NCBI GenBank assembly: GCA_030039895.1
Contig: JASHUR010000020.1
Span: forward strand, 1-6,456
DNA from: Acidobacteriaceae bacterium
GTDB lineage: Bacteria > Acidobacteriota > Terriglobia > Terriglobales > Acidobacteriaceae
Direction: 5' to 3'
Length of the DNA stretch: 6,456 nucleotides
Part shown: positions 5,661 to 6,456 of the stretch, in pieces
Position numbering within the stretch: the first letter of the stretch is position 1
Layout of the letters: every line of letters starts with the position of its first letter
Program-made: the position numbers and the translations under genes
The notes under the pieces: generated by a model
The model's input: the letters and a program-made list of their open reading frames with translations, nothing else
Told to the model about the DNA's origin: nothing
Databases searched by the model: none

Positions 5661-6456
5661 GCGCAAAGCCAGAGATAGTGTCGCGAATAGAGGAGTTTCT
5701 GACGGCGATGACTCATGAGCGAGGGGCTTCGCCGCATACACTGCGGGCGTACGAGCGCGAGTTGCGAAACTTTGCGGCCTATATGGTCAAAGGGCGTGGA
5801 ACGCTGATAGCCGTAGGTAAGATCGAGCACCAGCAGATACGCGCATATTTGAGCGAGTTGTATGGGCGGGGACTGACAAAGGCGTCGGCAGCGCGGGCGC
5901 TGGCGGCGATACGCTCGTGGTTCAAGTGGTTGGCGCGGCGAGGGTATGTGGAGCAGAACCCTGCGACCCTAGTGGCGACTCCTAAACTGCCCAAGCATTT
6001 GCCGAGGGTGCCGACGATTGAGCAGATGAATCGCGTAGTGGATGAGGCCGCGGACGAGACAGCAGCCTGGCCTGAGCGCGATCGCGTGATCTTTGAGCTT
6101 CTTTATGGGTGCGGGATTCGTAACGCAGAGCTGGTGGGGATGAACCTCGGCGATATTCACTGGGCGAATGAGGCGATTCTGGTACGTGGCAAGGGGCGCA
6201 AGGAGCGGCAGGTTCCGCTGGGAGATGCGGCGACGATGGCATTAAGGGCGTATCTGCCGGAGCGCGCAAAGCGGCTGGAGACTGCGGGCAAGCGTACGGA
6301 CGCACTGCTGGTGAATGCCCGGATGAGAGGCGAAGGGCGGCTGACGACGCGGAGCGTCGGGCGCATTGTGAAGCGGATTGCGATAGCGCAGGGGCTGCCG
6401 TCGGAGGTGCATCCGCATACACTGCGGCATGCGTTTGGAACGCACATGCTGGAGGA
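5657..6456 (+). CDS. xerC: Second Xer-type tyrosine recombinase, XerC-like, 3'-truncated by window
   Basis: ATG 5657 overlaps the preceding stop as ATGA, with GAAGG (5645-5649) seven bases upstream. The frame then stays open for 266 codons to the window edge. The N-terminal core-binding domain is about 8-100 (RIEEFLTAM, RAYERELRNFAAYM, AIRSWFKWLARRG). Catalytic residues seen are Arg155 (GCGIRNAEL), Lys179 (GKGRKER), and His254 and Arg257 in HPHTLRHAFGTHMLE. The second His/Trp and the nucleophilic Tyr would lie just past the window end, at roughly residues 280 and 290. The pattern is that of XerC, the partner of XerD at dif, and the two would be made in coupled fashion from one message. Similarity to the upstream gene reflects family membership, not a recent duplication: outside the motifs the proteins differ widely. 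In several phyla xerC is followed by hslVU, which could be expected downstream; that is inference. Confidence 0.92.
   Translation, partial: MSAKPEIVSRIEEFLTAMTHERGASPHTLRAYERELRNFAAYMVKGRGTLIAVGKIEHQQIRAYLSELYGRGLTKASAARALAAIRSWFKWLARRGYVEQNPATLVATPKLPKHLPRVPTIEQMNRVVDEAADETAAWPERDRVIFELLYGCGIRNAELVGMNLGDIHWANEAILVRGKGRKERQVPLGDAATMALRAYLPERAKRLETAGKRTDALLVNARMRGEGRLTTRSVGRIVKRIAIAQGLPSEVHPHTLRHAFGTHMLE

Noticed and set aside
4737..6456. Phage or genomic-island integrase pair
   Set aside because: Both proteins have Xer-type length and motifs, the first has the XerD-type HHPR tail, and no att-like repeats, tRNA or phage genes are present in the window.

Overview
No organism name can be read directly from this window. 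The GC-rich coding sequence, frequent GTG and TTG starts, and this set of protein variants fit a soil-type Acidobacteriota (Acidobacteriaceae-like) chromosome. That assignment is inference from family knowledge, not a database result. Coding density is high and most genes are housekeeping or conserved-accessory types. I see no phage, insertion sequence, CRISPR array, tRNA or rRNA.

Layout, left to right. (1) 2-1696, plus strand: the C-terminal three quarters of a YyaL/SSP411-type protein (COG1331), cut by the window start. (2) 1756-2085, plus strand: a small single-domain cupin with a perfect TATAAT and a strong Shine-Dalgarno of its own. (3) 2118-2143: a GC-rich hairpin with features of a bidirectional terminator. 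(4) 2144-2521: about 380 bases with no convincing gene but several inverted repeats; this is the least explained part of the window. (5) 4585-2522, minus strand: a three-gene operon read HAD-family phosphatase, then a BtuF-like periplasmic-binding-fold protein without a signal peptide, then a MutT-type Nudix hydrolase. (6) 4586-4736: a divergent promoter region. (7) 4737-5660 and 5657-6456, plus strand: two adjacent Xer-type tyrosine recombinases joined by an ATGA stop/start overlap. The second is cut by the window end.

How the genes fit together: the tandem recombinases look like the XerD and XerC partners of chromosome-dimer resolution at dif, co-translated from one message. The minus-strand operon joins a small-molecule phosphatase, a cobalamin/metal-chelate-type binding protein and a nucleotide-pool sanitising enzyme. 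Their spacing (0-15 nt and 21 nt) argues for co-transcription, but no single pathway links them. The YyaL-like and cupin genes are probably independent of each other.

No clearly new multi-gene system is visible. The items most worth a second look are the structured non-coding segment 2144-2521, the signal-less BtuF-like protein in its operon, and two apparent in-frame insertions in otherwise conserved proteins.
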